Assembly: GCF_013200955.2 (NCBI RefSeq)
Contig: NZ_CP053697.2
Span: forward strand, 4,216,001 to 4,280,000
Reading direction: 5' to 3'
Length of the DNA stretch: 64,000 nucleotides
From: Pseudomonas campi
GTDB taxonomy: Bacteria; Pseudomonadota; Gammaproteobacteria; Pseudomonadales; Pseudomonadaceae
The first letter of the stretch is position 1; each line of letters starts with the position of its first letter. Shown in pieces: positions 39,522 to 48,430 of this stretch. The position numbers and the translations under genes are program-made. Under the pieces are notes generated by a model. That model was not told the DNA's origin and ran no database searches. It saw only the letters and a program-made list of their open reading frames with translations.

Positions 39522-42500
39522 TCAGGCTACGGCGAATTGCAGGTCGTCATCGGCCCGCAGGTGTGGGTACACCGGCGGGATGTAGATCTGCACCCGGATC
39601 GAGAAACTGCACTCGGCCTCGCCGTAGTCATTGGAGACGGTGAGCTTGTAGCTCTTCGCCGCCATGCCACTGGGTGTCACGCCAGCTTTCTGCGAGATGG
39701 CGCCAGTGGCCAAGTCGAACTGCAGGAAGCTCGGCAACGCCGGGTCGATTTTCCATTTACGCGGCGCGCTGCCGGGCTGACCCAGGTAAGGGGTGTTGCG
39801 CTGGTCGCGGTTGTAGTCCCACAGGTTGAAGTTGCCCATGGCCAGCAGATTGGGCGCCATGGTGGTAAGGGCCACCGTCCAGGCCGTACCGCTGCCGCCG
39901 GCGGACACCGTCTTGCCGTCGCTGTTGAGGTAGAGCTTCTTGCCCTGGTCGTTCCAGTAGCAGTTGTAGAAGCGGAACTGCGCCGCCACCAGCGCGCCCT
40001 GGCTGTCGAACTGCGGGCTGCCGACATACTCGCTGGCCCATAATTGCTGGCTGGTTTTCTTCGCATCGCTGATTGGCGGCACGGCGCTGAGCAACTGGTT
40101 GTCGTCCAGGGTGATGCTCACCAGCTTTTGCCGCGGCGTGTTGTTCACCGTCTCGCCGCCCTCTGCCAGCAGGGTAGAGAGAGTGGCGCGGCCGAGGGCA
40201 TCGGAACCGAGGAAGAAGTCGGTGCTGAAGTCCAGCTTCTGCGCGCCGATGGTCAGCGAGCCGTCGTTATTGAAGGTCAGGGTCTGCTGGTAGCTGGCGT
40301 TGTACTGCAGGGCGATGCCGACCAGCTTCGGCGAGGTCTGGTTGGTGGTGCTGCCGGTGATGTTGAGGGCATCGATGGAAGCCTTGTCTTCCATGTAGAA
40401 ACCGGCTTTCTTCGCCTGGTCTTCGGCGAACTTCTGGATCGGCGATTTCTGCGGACGGAAGGCCAGCACCAGCAGGATGATGGCCCCGGCAATCGCCGCA
40501 AAGGCCGCCAGCACCGCCACCCCGGAGGCGATGGAGGCCACCGCCAGGCCGCCGATGGCCTCGATGCCGAAGGCGCCCAAGCCCCATTCGCCGAGAATGG
40601 CGATCAGCTCCAGCGAGGCCGAGGCCAGCAGCAGCGCATTGCCGGCGGTTTCCAGATCGGACTCCGAGTTGGCGATGGCGATGGCGCTGAGGACGATGTT
40701 GGCCACTGCGAACAGTGCGCCGAGACGGGTGGCGATGAACTCGTCGAGGTTGCGGCCGAAGATCTTCGCCACGACGCCCAGGTCTTCTTCCGCGCCTGCG
40801 ACGAGCAGCTTGGCCTCCAGCGAAGCGTCACGCACCAGCCAGCGTGAAAAGCCGTTGCTGCCGCGAGTGTTGGCCAGCTCCAGCACATCGTTGCTCCACA
40901 CGCTCTTGAAGAACGAGCCCCAGGTATTTTCCGTGCGGAAGATGGTGGTGTAGGCGGTGCCCTTGCGCAGCACGGTGCCGAGCAACTGGGCGAACACCTG
41001 CGTGCCGCCGATGATCACCTGGGCCTGTTGCGCCGAGTCGAGTTTCTTCCAGTCCATCACGCCGAAGACGAAGGCGGCGATACCCACGGAAGCGGCGGCC
41101 AGGGTGATCGCCTTGGCCAGGCCGAGGGAGATCTTGCTGCTGATGGGCCAGGAGGCGGCGAACTTACCGGCCAGCTGTTCCCACTCGTAGATACCGGCGA
41201 AGGTGGCAGACAGGCTGGCGAAGGTGTCGAGCACCTCGCGCACCTGTCCTTGGGCCTGGGCCTCACGCAGTTGCCGGATCATGTCGAGGATCTGCGGATC
41301 GGTTGAGCCGCCGTACTGCTTGATGAACGCGCTGATGATCTGGTTGACGGAGTACTCGTAGTCGTCGAGGTTGCCGCTGAAGTCGATCAGCGTCGGCAGG
41401 ATATTGCCGATCTGGAAGGTCTGGATCACCTGGGTGTACTGGTTGCAGAAGAACCCGCTGGGGTCGAGTACGTTGAGCACGGCCAGGTTGGTCTGCACGC
41501 GCTGGGCGAAGGCCGAGCCATCCAGGCCGGTATTGCTGTTCATCGAGATCATGCGCAGGTAGTTGAGGGCCGACGGCTGGGTCGAGTAGCGGAACATCAG
41601 GTAGGCCCAGTACAGGCTCTGTTTGCCCTTGGTGGCGGCCTCGGTGACCATCTTCACCAGGTCGTCGATCTGCTCCTGGCTACCGGTGACGGTGGCGCGG
41701 ATCTGCGCGATCCAGCCGCTCAGGTCCTGGTCGATCAGCGGCACGTACTGGCCGTTGTTGTTGATCTGATCCTGGGTGAACAACGCGGTATCGGGGAACT
41801 GCATCAGCCAGCGGTTGGCGTACAGCTGCGGTGCCTGGGCCTGGTACACCTGATCCGCGGCCACCTGCTGGGACAGCCATTTGCCGGCGCGGTCGCCGTT
41901 CAGGTAGGGCGCGCCTGGGTCGTCCGTATGTGCCAGGGCGCTGCTCAGGTAGGCCACGCTGAGGCTCTTGTACCAGTCCTGCGGCAGTTGCCCGTTGGCG
42001 CCCTTGATCGCGGCGATGTTCTTCAGCGCTGAGGAGAGTACCGGCGGGTTGGGCGAGATAAATTCGCTGCGCAGCTCGGGGTCCATGTAGTACTGCAGGA
42101 TCAGGTAGAAGTCCTGCATCGAGTTGTCGCGCACCACCTCACTCCAGACCTTCTTCGGCACACCATGGTCGTCGACCGTGGTCTGCTGGAACGGCGACAT
42201 GCCGAGCAGGGTATGGATATTCAGCGCGGTGTCGCCCAGCAGCTGACTGTGCAGGGCGCTGCGGGTGGTGTTGATGGTCTGGCTCAGGCTGGTCTGCGGC
42301 GCGCTGAGGTTGTCGGCCAGGCGAATCAGCGAGGCCGCGCAGTGGCGCTTGCCGACCCCGCCGTGGCTGCCGGTGAGAATCTGCTCGCCGTTGGCGGAGA
42401 ACTCCAGGTGGCCATTGGCGCTCAGGCCGCAGGCTTGCGCCTGGGCGCTGCTGAGGCCCTGCCAGCTCAGGCGGTTGCCCTGGATTTTGGAGCCGGCGAC

Positions 42501-43490
42501 GGGCTGGCCATCGATCACCAGCTGGCCGTTGTGAACCCGCACCAGGCCGCGGTGCTGGCCGCTATGGTGGTCGATCAGGCCGTAGAACCCGGCGATGGCC
42601 GGGTTGTCGACTACCCCGCGTATGGCGTAAGGCGTGCCGAGGATGGTGTTCTCCCCGGTCAGATAAGCGCCCTCGAAGCTGCTGGCGAAGCCGTCAAACG
42701 TGAAGGCCATCTGGTAGGGGAACACGCTTTTCACCGGGCTGCTGCCGCGGTCGTCGGCGTTCGGGGTGACGCCCTGGTTGGCACCGAAGATCAGGCGGAA
42801 TTCCGGGGTCAGCAGCAGGGTGAAGTCGTAGTCCGGTTGCGGCGCCCAGTCGGTCTGGGTCTGCAGGTCGGAGAACTCCACTAGCACATTGGGGTCGGGC
42901 TGGCCGATGAACGGGCCGTTGTCGGTGAGGCCGTAGGTGAAACGCAGTGCGCCGTCGATCCAGGTGGCGTTCTTCCAATCCGTGGAGTTCACGTCCCAGT
43001 TCAGCTTCGGCCCGCTGGCATCGCCGGACACGTACTGGCCGGCGTTGGCCGACACGGCGCAGGTGTAGGACACCGGCTTGAGGTCGATTTCCACGGAGAA
43101 GTGCGCGTCGCCACGGTTGATGTAGCCATAACCCTTGCTGTTGTCCGGCAGCAGCTCGATGCGCCCGGAGATGGCCTCGGCACCGCTGCCCTGATGCCAG
43201 CTCAACACATGGTTGTGGGGGTCCCAGTTCGAGGCCTGGCGCGCGATCGGCTGGTCGCCCAGCAGCAGGTGATCCTGGCTGCGATCCTGCAGCGCCGGGG
43301 TGAGCAGCGTCAGCAGCTCGAAGTCCAGCGGACTGCTGCCGACGAAGTTGTTCAGCACCTTGATCGAATAGGTGCGGGCGAACTGGTGACGCGCGGCGAG
43401 CAGCGCACTGAAATGGCTGTGCTGTGGATTGATGGCCCGACGGGTGCGCAGTTGCAGACGAGCCAGCTCGCTTTTGTTAATCCCTTTCAT
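39522..43490 (-). CDS. 1322-residue protein with hydrophobic segments and C-terminal Ig-like domain
   Basis: I do not recognise the family. The start is ATG at 43490 (MKGINKSELARLQLRTRRAI) with GGAGG 7 bp upstream; the open frame runs 34 codons further without a ribosome binding site. There is no signal peptide. Residues about 70-370 look beta-rich (GYGYINRGDAHFSVEIDLKP, FTFDGFASSFEGAYLTGEN). A long helical part follows, with hydrophobic stretches near 785-812, 918-938 and 970-1010 (GGLAVASIASGVAVLAAFAA and on). Residues about 1250-1305 resemble a putative-Ig (He_PIG) domain: LPSFLQFDLATGAISQ then YKLTVSNDYGEAECSFSI. It leads an operon with the Hint-domain protein. A pore-forming or surface role is inference only. 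Confidence 0.82.
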   Translation of the reverse strand: MKGINKSELARLQLRTRRAINPQHSHFSALLAARHQFARTYSIKVLNNFVGSSPLDFELLTLLTPALQDRSQDHLLLGDQPIARQASNWDPHNHVLSWHQGSGAEAISGRIELLPDNSKGYGYINRGDAHFSVEIDLKPVSYTCAVSANAGQYVSGDASGPKLNWDVNSTDWKNATWIDGALRFTYGLTDNGPFIGQPDPNVLVEFSDLQTQTDWAPQPDYDFTLLLTPEFRLIFGANQGVTPNADDRGSSPVKSVFPYQMAFTFDGFASSFEGAYLTGENTILGTPYAIRGVVDNPAIAGFYGLIDHHSGQHRGLVRVHNGQLVIDGQPVAGSKIQGNRLSWQGLSSAQAQACGLSANGHLEFSANGEQILTGSHGGVGKRHCAASLIRLADNLSAPQTSLSQTINTTRSALHSQLLGDTALNIHTLLGMSPFQQTTVDDHGVPKKVWSEVVRDNSMQDFYLILQYYMDPELRSEFISPNPPVLSSALKNIAAIKGANGQLPQDWYKSLSVAYLSSALAHTDDPGAPYLNGDRAGKWLSQQVAADQVYQAQAPQLYANRWLMQFPDTALFTQDQINNNGQYVPLIDQDLSGWIAQIRATVTGSQEQIDDLVKMVTEAATKGKQSLYWAYLMFRYSTQPSALNYLRMISMNSNTGLDGSAFAQRVQTNLAVLNVLDPSGFFCNQYTQVIQTFQIGNILPTLIDFSGNLDDYEYSVNQIISAFIKQYGGSTDPQILDMIRQLREAQAQGQVREVLDTFASLSATFAGIYEWEQLAGKFAASWPISSKISLGLAKAITLAAASVGIAAFVFGVMDWKKLDSAQQAQVIIGGTQVFAQLLGTVLRKGTAYTTIFRTENTWGSFFKSVWSNDVLELANTRGSNGFSRWLVRDASLEAKLLVAGAEEDLGVVAKIFGRNLDEFIATRLGALFAVANIVLSAIAIANSESDLETAGNALLLASASLELIAILGEWGLGAFGIEAIGGLAVASIASGVAVLAAFAAIAGAIILLVLAFRPQKSPIQKFAEDQAKKAGFYMEDKASIDALNITGSTTNQTSPKLVGIALQYNASYQQTLTFNNDGSLTIGAQKLDFSTDFFLGSDALGRATLSTLLAEGGETVNNTPRQKLVSITLDDNQLLSAVPPISDAKKTSQQLWASEYVGSPQFDSQGALVAAQFRFYNCYWNDQGKKLYLNSDGKTVSAGGSGTAWTVALTTMAPNLLAMGNFNLWDYNRDQRNTPYLGQPGSAPRKWKIDPALPSFLQFDLATGAISQKAGVTPSGMAAKSYKLTVSNDYGEAECSFSIRVQIYIPPVYPHLRADDDLQFAVA

Positions 43491-44050
43491 TGCATAACCT
43501 CCGAGAAGATGTATGGGCGCCCACCGCAGAGAGCCAGGCGGGCGCATGCAGCCCTGGCAGTGACCAGGGCGCAACCAAACAAGGAGGTGCACAACAGCGA
43601 CCCGCGATGGAGCGCAGGCTCAGTGACAGATGCAACGGCAGATGAAGGGGCAGATCGAACCTAGGCAGGTAATGCGGAAATATGACGTCCTTTCACCCAG
43701 CAAACTCCTTGTACCCCGGCCCTGGCATCCCGTGGCGGGTGCCGCTTGAGTCGAGTGAGCGACTGCCAGTCCCCTGCAGCGCTGTAGTACATCGGTTTAG
43801 TTGAAAGAAGCGCAGCGTCAAGCCTGCTGTGCTGCGGGCAAAAAAACCCGGATAACCGCCGTGAATTTTCAGCCAGCCGCTCTGCAACGGGCATTGCGGC
43901 ACTGCCAAAGCATGCTGCGGGGGCATGCCTCAAGCGCCTCCAGAGCACCGGCCTGGCGGCTGCAGGTGGCGACCCGCCTGGCCTGCACGCCCAGCACTGA
44001 ATCGCTAGACGGATTGACGATAACGCCGGGCTTATTAAAAGCCTTTGGCT
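43491..44050. other. 560-bp intergenic region upstream of the Hint operon
   Basis: This space separates the operon from the MalT-like LuxR gene on the same strand. It holds a 31-bp stretch before the start with the ribosome binding site, no convincing promoter and no credible small gene; short frames on both strands lack ribosome binding sites and protein-like composition. TAAGCCCGGCGTTATCG near 44030 may be the remnant of a terminator hairpin for the LuxR gene. Confidence 0.4.
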
Positions 44051-46663
44051 TCACTCCAGCCAGCCCAGCGCCTTGGCCCGCGCCACCGCCTGGGTGCGAC
44101 GTTCGACGCCGAGTTTGACGTTGATCCGCCGCGCGTGGGTTTTCACCGTGTGCAGGGAGATGTACAGCTGTTCGGCGATCTGCTGGTTGGAGCAGCCCTG
44201 GGCGATCAGGTGCAGTACCGCCGCCTCGCGTTTGCTGAGCAACGACTCGCACACCTCGCCCGCCGGCAGGGGAGTCGCCGTGCCGATGTGCTGCTGACAC
44301 CACTGGGGGTCGCTCAGTTGCGGCACGATGCGTTCCAGCCAGGCGCCCTGGCGCTGCTGCAGGGCGAGCAGCGGGCGCGGTTGCTGCAGGCGCTCGGCCT
44401 CGCTCAGGGCCTGGCACACCAGGGCGGCAGCGGCTTCCTTGTGGCCGGCGAGAAACTGCGCTTCGGCCAGGCTGACGCGGATCACGCCCGCCAGGCTGTG
44501 GTGACCCGCCTGCCAGCATTCGCTGAGCAATGCCTGGAGCAGCTCGACGGCGCTGTCCACGCGTCCCAGCGCCAGCTCGGCCAGGGCCAAGCCTTGGCGC
44601 ACGCGCAGCTGCAGGTCGAAGAAGCCCGAGGGCGCCAGCAGCGCATGGGTCTCGAAGCGCTGCTGCACCCGCAGGAAGTGGCTGCGCGCCTGCTCTACTT
44701 CGCCCTGGTGCAAACAGAGTTCGCCCTGGGCCAGCAGCAGGACCTCGCGGTAACGCACCTCGGGCACGTGCAGCCACTGCATCTGCCGTTCGGCACTGCG
44801 CAGCAGCTGGCGCGCGCGCTCGAACTCGCCGCTGGCGCTGGCCAGTTCGGCCAGGCTCAGGTAACCGAACAGCAGGTAGGCGTCCTGACATTGCTCGGCT
44901 TCCTGCAGCCCTGTGCGCAGCGCCTGCTCCGCTTCGGCGCTGCTGCCACGACCCGCCAGCAGATGGCCGCGCATCAGCAACAGACGCGCCAGCACGGGGC
45001 CGCGCAGAGCCGCGCCCTGCAGCTGCTGCAGTGACTGCTCGGCCTGTTCCAGGGCGCGCTCGCGCTCACCCAGCATGGCCAGCAGGTGGACGTGGTCGAC
45101 GCTGATCAGCGCCTCGAACAGCACATTGCCGCGCAACCGCGCCAGGCGCAGGCCCTCGTGGCTGTGCTGCTGGGCCTGGGCCAGGTCGAGTTCGGCCATG
45201 GCCTGCTGGGCCAGGGCCTGGTGGCAGAGGATGTGTTGCGACCAGCCCGACTCGTCCAGCACGGCCAGTGCTTCCAGGCAGTGCTGGCGCGCGCTGCGCA
45301 GACCGCGCTGGCGCTGCAACACCCCGGTCACCGCCTGGTACTGGGCGAGCAGTTGCTGCTGGCGGCGGGCATCGGGTTGCGGCAGGAAGCGCGCCAGCTC
45401 GGCGATGCAGCGATCCGCCTCGTCCAGGCGCGCACAGATGATCAGGGCCCAGGCCTGCAGGCAGATCAGGCGGGCGGAGCTGGAGAACAGACTGGCCGGC
45501 AGTTCGTCGCGCCATTGCAGGAACTGCGAGACGCTGTGACCGATCAGCAACTGATCCTGGCCATAGCGCTGCACATAGCTGGCAGCCACCTCCAGTTGGC
45601 CGGCGCAGAGTGCATGCTGCACGGCCTCGCGCACCTCGCCCCGCTCGGCGAACCACTGGCAGGCACGCAAATGCGCCGGCAGCGGCGGCTGGCCGCCGGG
45701 CAAGCGTTTGAGCAGGCTGGCCAGCGGACGCCACAGGCGGAACCATTCGCCGCAGCCATCCAGGCCATGCAGGAACAGCTGGCGCTGGCGCAACTCGAGG
45801 AGCAGGGCCGCGCCGCCCGGTTCTTCCAGCACGTGCTCGCACAGGGCCGCGCAGAAGCGCGGCATATGCGCCAGGGTGAACAGCGCGTGCAGCAGCGCCG
45901 GTGGCAGGCCGGCCAGTACCTCGCGCTCGAAGTATTCCTGCAGCAACGGGGTACCGGCGACCAGGCGCTCGGCGAGATTGTCCGCACTGCCGCCCATCAA
46001 CAGCAGGCAGACACCGGCCAGCCAACCCTCGCTGTGCTGCAGCAGTTGCTGGGCCAAGGCGCTCGGCAAGCGCTGCTGACGTTGCTCGAGCAGGCGTTCG
46101 AGCTCTGCCTCGGTAAGCGCCAGGGCTTGTGCGTCGAGCTCCTGCAGATCGCCCTGCAGCAGCAGCCGCGGCAGGTTCCAGGCCGGGCGCCGGCGGCCGC
46201 TGATCCACCAGCGCAGGGTATGCGGGGCGCGTTCCAGCAGTTGGCCAAGGCAGGCATCCAGTTCGGCGCAGGTTTGCCGCGGGTAATCGTCGAGAATGAT
46301 CCATAGCGGTTGCTCGATGCGCCCGAGCAGCAGGTTCAGTTCGGCGCTGGGCTCGCCCGGCCCGGGGCTCAGCTGCAGGGACGCGGCCAGACGGCTGAGC
46401 AACTCGGTCGGGGTCAACGGCAGGCCGAGCAGCTCCAGCCAGACCACCCGCGTACCCGCTGGGGCGCGGCGCACGCACTCGTTGAGCAGCACGCTCTTGC
46501 CGAAGCCGGCCGGGGCGCAGACCAGGCTCAGGCGGCTGTCGCTGGCGAGCAGGGCCTCACCCAGTCGCGGCCGGGCGATATGCGCGGCGGGCAGGCGTGG
46601 CAGGGCGCTGTCGTGGGGGTGCTGGCGCAGCGCCATGGGCAGAGCGCGGACACTGTCATGCAT
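44051..46663 (-). CDS. MalT-like LuxR-family regulator
   Basis: An 870-residue LAL/MalT-type regulator. The N-terminal nucleotide-binding domain has Walker A CAPAGFGKSVLL near residue 50 and Walker B LWIILDDYPR; the middle is a long array of TPR-like helical repeats (LAMLGERERALEQAEQSLQQ); the C-terminal LuxR helix-turn-helix is LSKREAAVLHLIAQGCSNQQ, then IAEQLYISLHTVKTHARRIN. Such proteins oligomerise on ATP and an inducer and activate promoters. In other pseudomonads a close neighbour of this type lies beside DUF1302/DUF1329 genes, which are the next genes upstream here, so these are likely targets; control of the Hint operon downstream is also possible. Confidence 0.93.
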   Translation of the reverse strand: MHDSVRALPMALRQHPHDSALPRLPAAHIARPRLGEALLASDSRLSLVCAPAGFGKSVLLNECVRRAPAGTRVVWLELLGLPLTPTELLSRLAASLQLSPGPGEPSAELNLLLGRIEQPLWIILDDYPRQTCAELDACLGQLLERAPHTLRWWISGRRRPAWNLPRLLLQGDLQELDAQALALTEAELERLLEQRQQRLPSALAQQLLQHSEGWLAGVCLLLMGGSADNLAERLVAGTPLLQEYFEREVLAGLPPALLHALFTLAHMPRFCAALCEHVLEEPGGAALLLELRQRQLFLHGLDGCGEWFRLWRPLASLLKRLPGGQPPLPAHLRACQWFAERGEVREAVQHALCAGQLEVAASYVQRYGQDQLLIGHSVSQFLQWRDELPASLFSSSARLICLQAWALIICARLDEADRCIAELARFLPQPDARRQQQLLAQYQAVTGVLQRQRGLRSARQHCLEALAVLDESGWSQHILCHQALAQQAMAELDLAQAQQHSHEGLRLARLRGNVLFEALISVDHVHLLAMLGERERALEQAEQSLQQLQGAALRGPVLARLLLMRGHLLAGRGSSAEAEQALRTGLQEAEQCQDAYLLFGYLSLAELASASGEFERARQLLRSAERQMQWLHVPEVRYREVLLLAQGELCLHQGEVEQARSHFLRVQQRFETHALLAPSGFFDLQLRVRQGLALAELALGRVDSAVELLQALLSECWQAGHHSLAGVIRVSLAEAQFLAGHKEAAAALVCQALSEAERLQQPRPLLALQQRQGAWLERIVPQLSDPQWCQQHIGTATPLPAGEVCESLLSKREAAVLHLIAQGCSNQQIAEQLYISLHTVKTHARRINVKLGVERRTQAVARAKALGWLE

Positions 46664-46783
46664 GTTCTGGCCTCGACGCGGTTGTTGTATTTGTACGGTC
46701 GATGGAACGTCAGCCGATCATACCCACTAATCGGAGGGTCACCAGCGCCTGAATATCGGCAGTGGCGCTACATCAATAGTGCC

Positions 46784-46973
46784 AGGGGGCTGTTCCCGTT
46801 TCGTTCGCGAACCGCGTTGCTGCGCAACCCGCAGGGACGGGTCTGTTTTTGCGCGGGACGTCGTTGCTCGACGGCTCATTTGGACGACCAAACCTCGCGC
46901 CTCGCGCCTCGCGCCTAGCCCCGCGCAAAAACAGGCTCCGTCGCGGCCGTGAACGAAACGGGAACAGACCCTA
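46784..46973. repeat. Long imperfect palindrome (MITE-like) upstream of the LuxR gene
   Basis: CTGTTCCCGTTTCGTTC near 46790 is inversely matched by GAACGAAACGGGAACAG ending at 46967, and the nested arms GACGGGTCTGTTTTTGCGCG and CGCGCAAAAACAGGCTCCGT also pair. A run of CCTCGCG triplications lies in the centre (46895-46918). It fills most of the 373-bp gap 46664-47036, which otherwise contains one terminator. Confidence 0.7.
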
Positions 46974-46983
46974 GGCGCAGCCA

Positions 46984-47010
46984 TAAAAAAGGCGACCACC
47001 AGGGTCGCCT
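46984..47010 (-). terminator. Terminator after the DUF1329 gene
   Basis: On the minus strand AGGCGACC, loop CTGGT-like, GGTCGCCT, then TTTTT. Confidence 0.87.
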
Positions 47011-47036
47011 CAAGCCAAGGAGCAGCGGCTTTTCTC

Positions 47037-48404
47037 TCAGCGCACGCCGGCGTTGCGCAGGGCGGCCGGAGTGAAGTCTTTGGCCGACGCGTGGGCGCCG
47101 TATTCGACCGAATGTTTTTCCTCGTTGGCCATGCCGATGGCCACGTAGCGGCCGACGACGATGTCGTAGAGGGCTTCGAAGGCATAGCCCGGTGTCTGTA
47201 CGTGGAAGTTCTGCACGGCCATGGCCTGACCGATGCGCCAGAGCTGGCCACGACCGTCATAGTGCTCGGAGGCGACTATCTGCCAGGAGTCCTCGTCGAT
47301 GAAGAAGCGCCGCTTGGCGTAGATGTTGCGCTCGCCGGCCCGCAACGTCGCTTCGACTTCCCAGACCCGGTGCAGCTCGTAGCGCGCCAGATCCTGGTTG
47401 GTATGCCCGGCCTGGATGATGTCGGCGTACTTCACCTCGGGTGAGGCCAGCTTGAAGTTGTTGTAGGGAATGTACAGCTCGCGTTTGCCAATCAGCTTCC
47501 AGTCGTAGCGATCCGGGGCGCCGTTGTACATATCGAAGTTGTCCGAGGTGCGCAGGCCATCGGCAGCGGTACCCGGACCGTCGTAGGCAACCTGCGGCGC
47601 ACGGCGCACGCGACGCTGGCCGGCGTTGTAGATCCAGGCCATGCGCGGTTCCTTGATCTGGTCCAGCGAGTCGTGCACCAGCAGCACGTTGCCGGCCAGA
47701 CGCGACGGCGCGGTGACCCGCTGCTTGAAGAACAGCAGGGCGTTCTCGGCCTTCTTCGCCGGCAGGTCGGGCATCATCGACGGGAAAGCCACTACGTCAT
47801 CGAAGTGCACCAGGGTGTAGTCGCCATTGGTCTGCGGGGTGGCCTGGACGATGTTGCGCTGCAGGTTGCCGCCGCGGTAGCGGGTGATGTGGTTCCACAC
47901 CACTTCCAGGCCGTTTTGCGGAATCGGAAAGGCGTAGTAGCGGCTGTCGGCGAAGTTCTGCAGACCGTTGCCGCCTTCCACCAGCGTGGTGTTCAGCGCG
48001 CTGCGCTTGGCTGCTGCGGCGACTTCTGGCGGGACTGTCGCCGTGCGGTGGCTGGGGTAGACCGGCATCTTGTAGCTCTGCGGGTAGCGCTTGAACATCG
48101 CCAGCTGACCTTCGTTCAGCTTGTCCTGGTACTGCTGCAGATTCTGCGCGGTGATGGTGAACAGCGGCTGCTCGCCGGCGAACGGGTCACCGAGGAAACC
48201 ATTGGCGTCCACCGCGGCGGCGTCCTTGCTCAGACCACCGGTCCAGGCGGGGATACTGCCGTCGGCATTGCCGGCTTGCTCCGCCCCTAACGGGGTGAGG
48301 CTGCTGCCCAGCTTGGCCGCCTCCTCCGGCGACACGGCGGCGAACACGCCGCTGGCCAGCAGGCTGAGGGTGAGGGTACTGATGAGTTGCATTGTTGTTT
48401 TCAT
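47037..48404 (-). CDS. DUF1329 envelope protein
   Basis: A 455-residue exported protein of the DUF1329 family (LolA-like fold), with signal peptide LISTLTLSLLASGVFA and the family opening VSPEEAAKLGSSLTPLGAEQ, AGNADGSIPAWTGG. Family members lie next to DUF1302 genes and often an RND-type exporter, and are thought to move hydrophobic compounds between membranes; no exporter is present here. Several family blocks are evident, including ITRYRGGNLQRNIVQATPQT and YELHRVWEVEATLRAGERNI. It is 26 bp after the DUF1302 gene, so the two form an operon that is probably under the adjacent LuxR regulator. Confidence 0.92.
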   Translation of the reverse strand: MKTTMQLISTLTLSLLASGVFAAVSPEEAAKLGSSLTPLGAEQAGNADGSIPAWTGGLSKDAAAVDANGFLGDPFAGEQPLFTITAQNLQQYQDKLNEGQLAMFKRYPQSYKMPVYPSHRTATVPPEVAAAAKRSALNTTLVEGGNGLQNFADSRYYAFPIPQNGLEVVWNHITRYRGGNLQRNIVQATPQTNGDYTLVHFDDVVAFPSMMPDLPAKKAENALLFFKQRVTAPSRLAGNVLLVHDSLDQIKEPRMAWIYNAGQRRVRRAPQVAYDGPGTAADGLRTSDNFDMYNGAPDRYDWKLIGKRELYIPYNNFKLASPEVKYADIIQAGHTNQDLARYELHRVWEVEATLRAGERNIYAKRRFFIDEDSWQIVASEHYDGRGQLWRIGQAMAVQNFHVQTPGYAFEALYDIVVGRYVAIGMANEEKHSVEYGAHASAKDFTPAALRNAGVR

Positions 48405-48430
48405 AGTTGGCTCGTTCCCTGGGTCGCGGT

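Noticed and set aside
43661..43948. A 95-codon minus-strand frame upstream of the Hint operon
   Set aside because: No ribosome binding site, no protein-like composition, and overlapping frames of equal quality exist on both strands.
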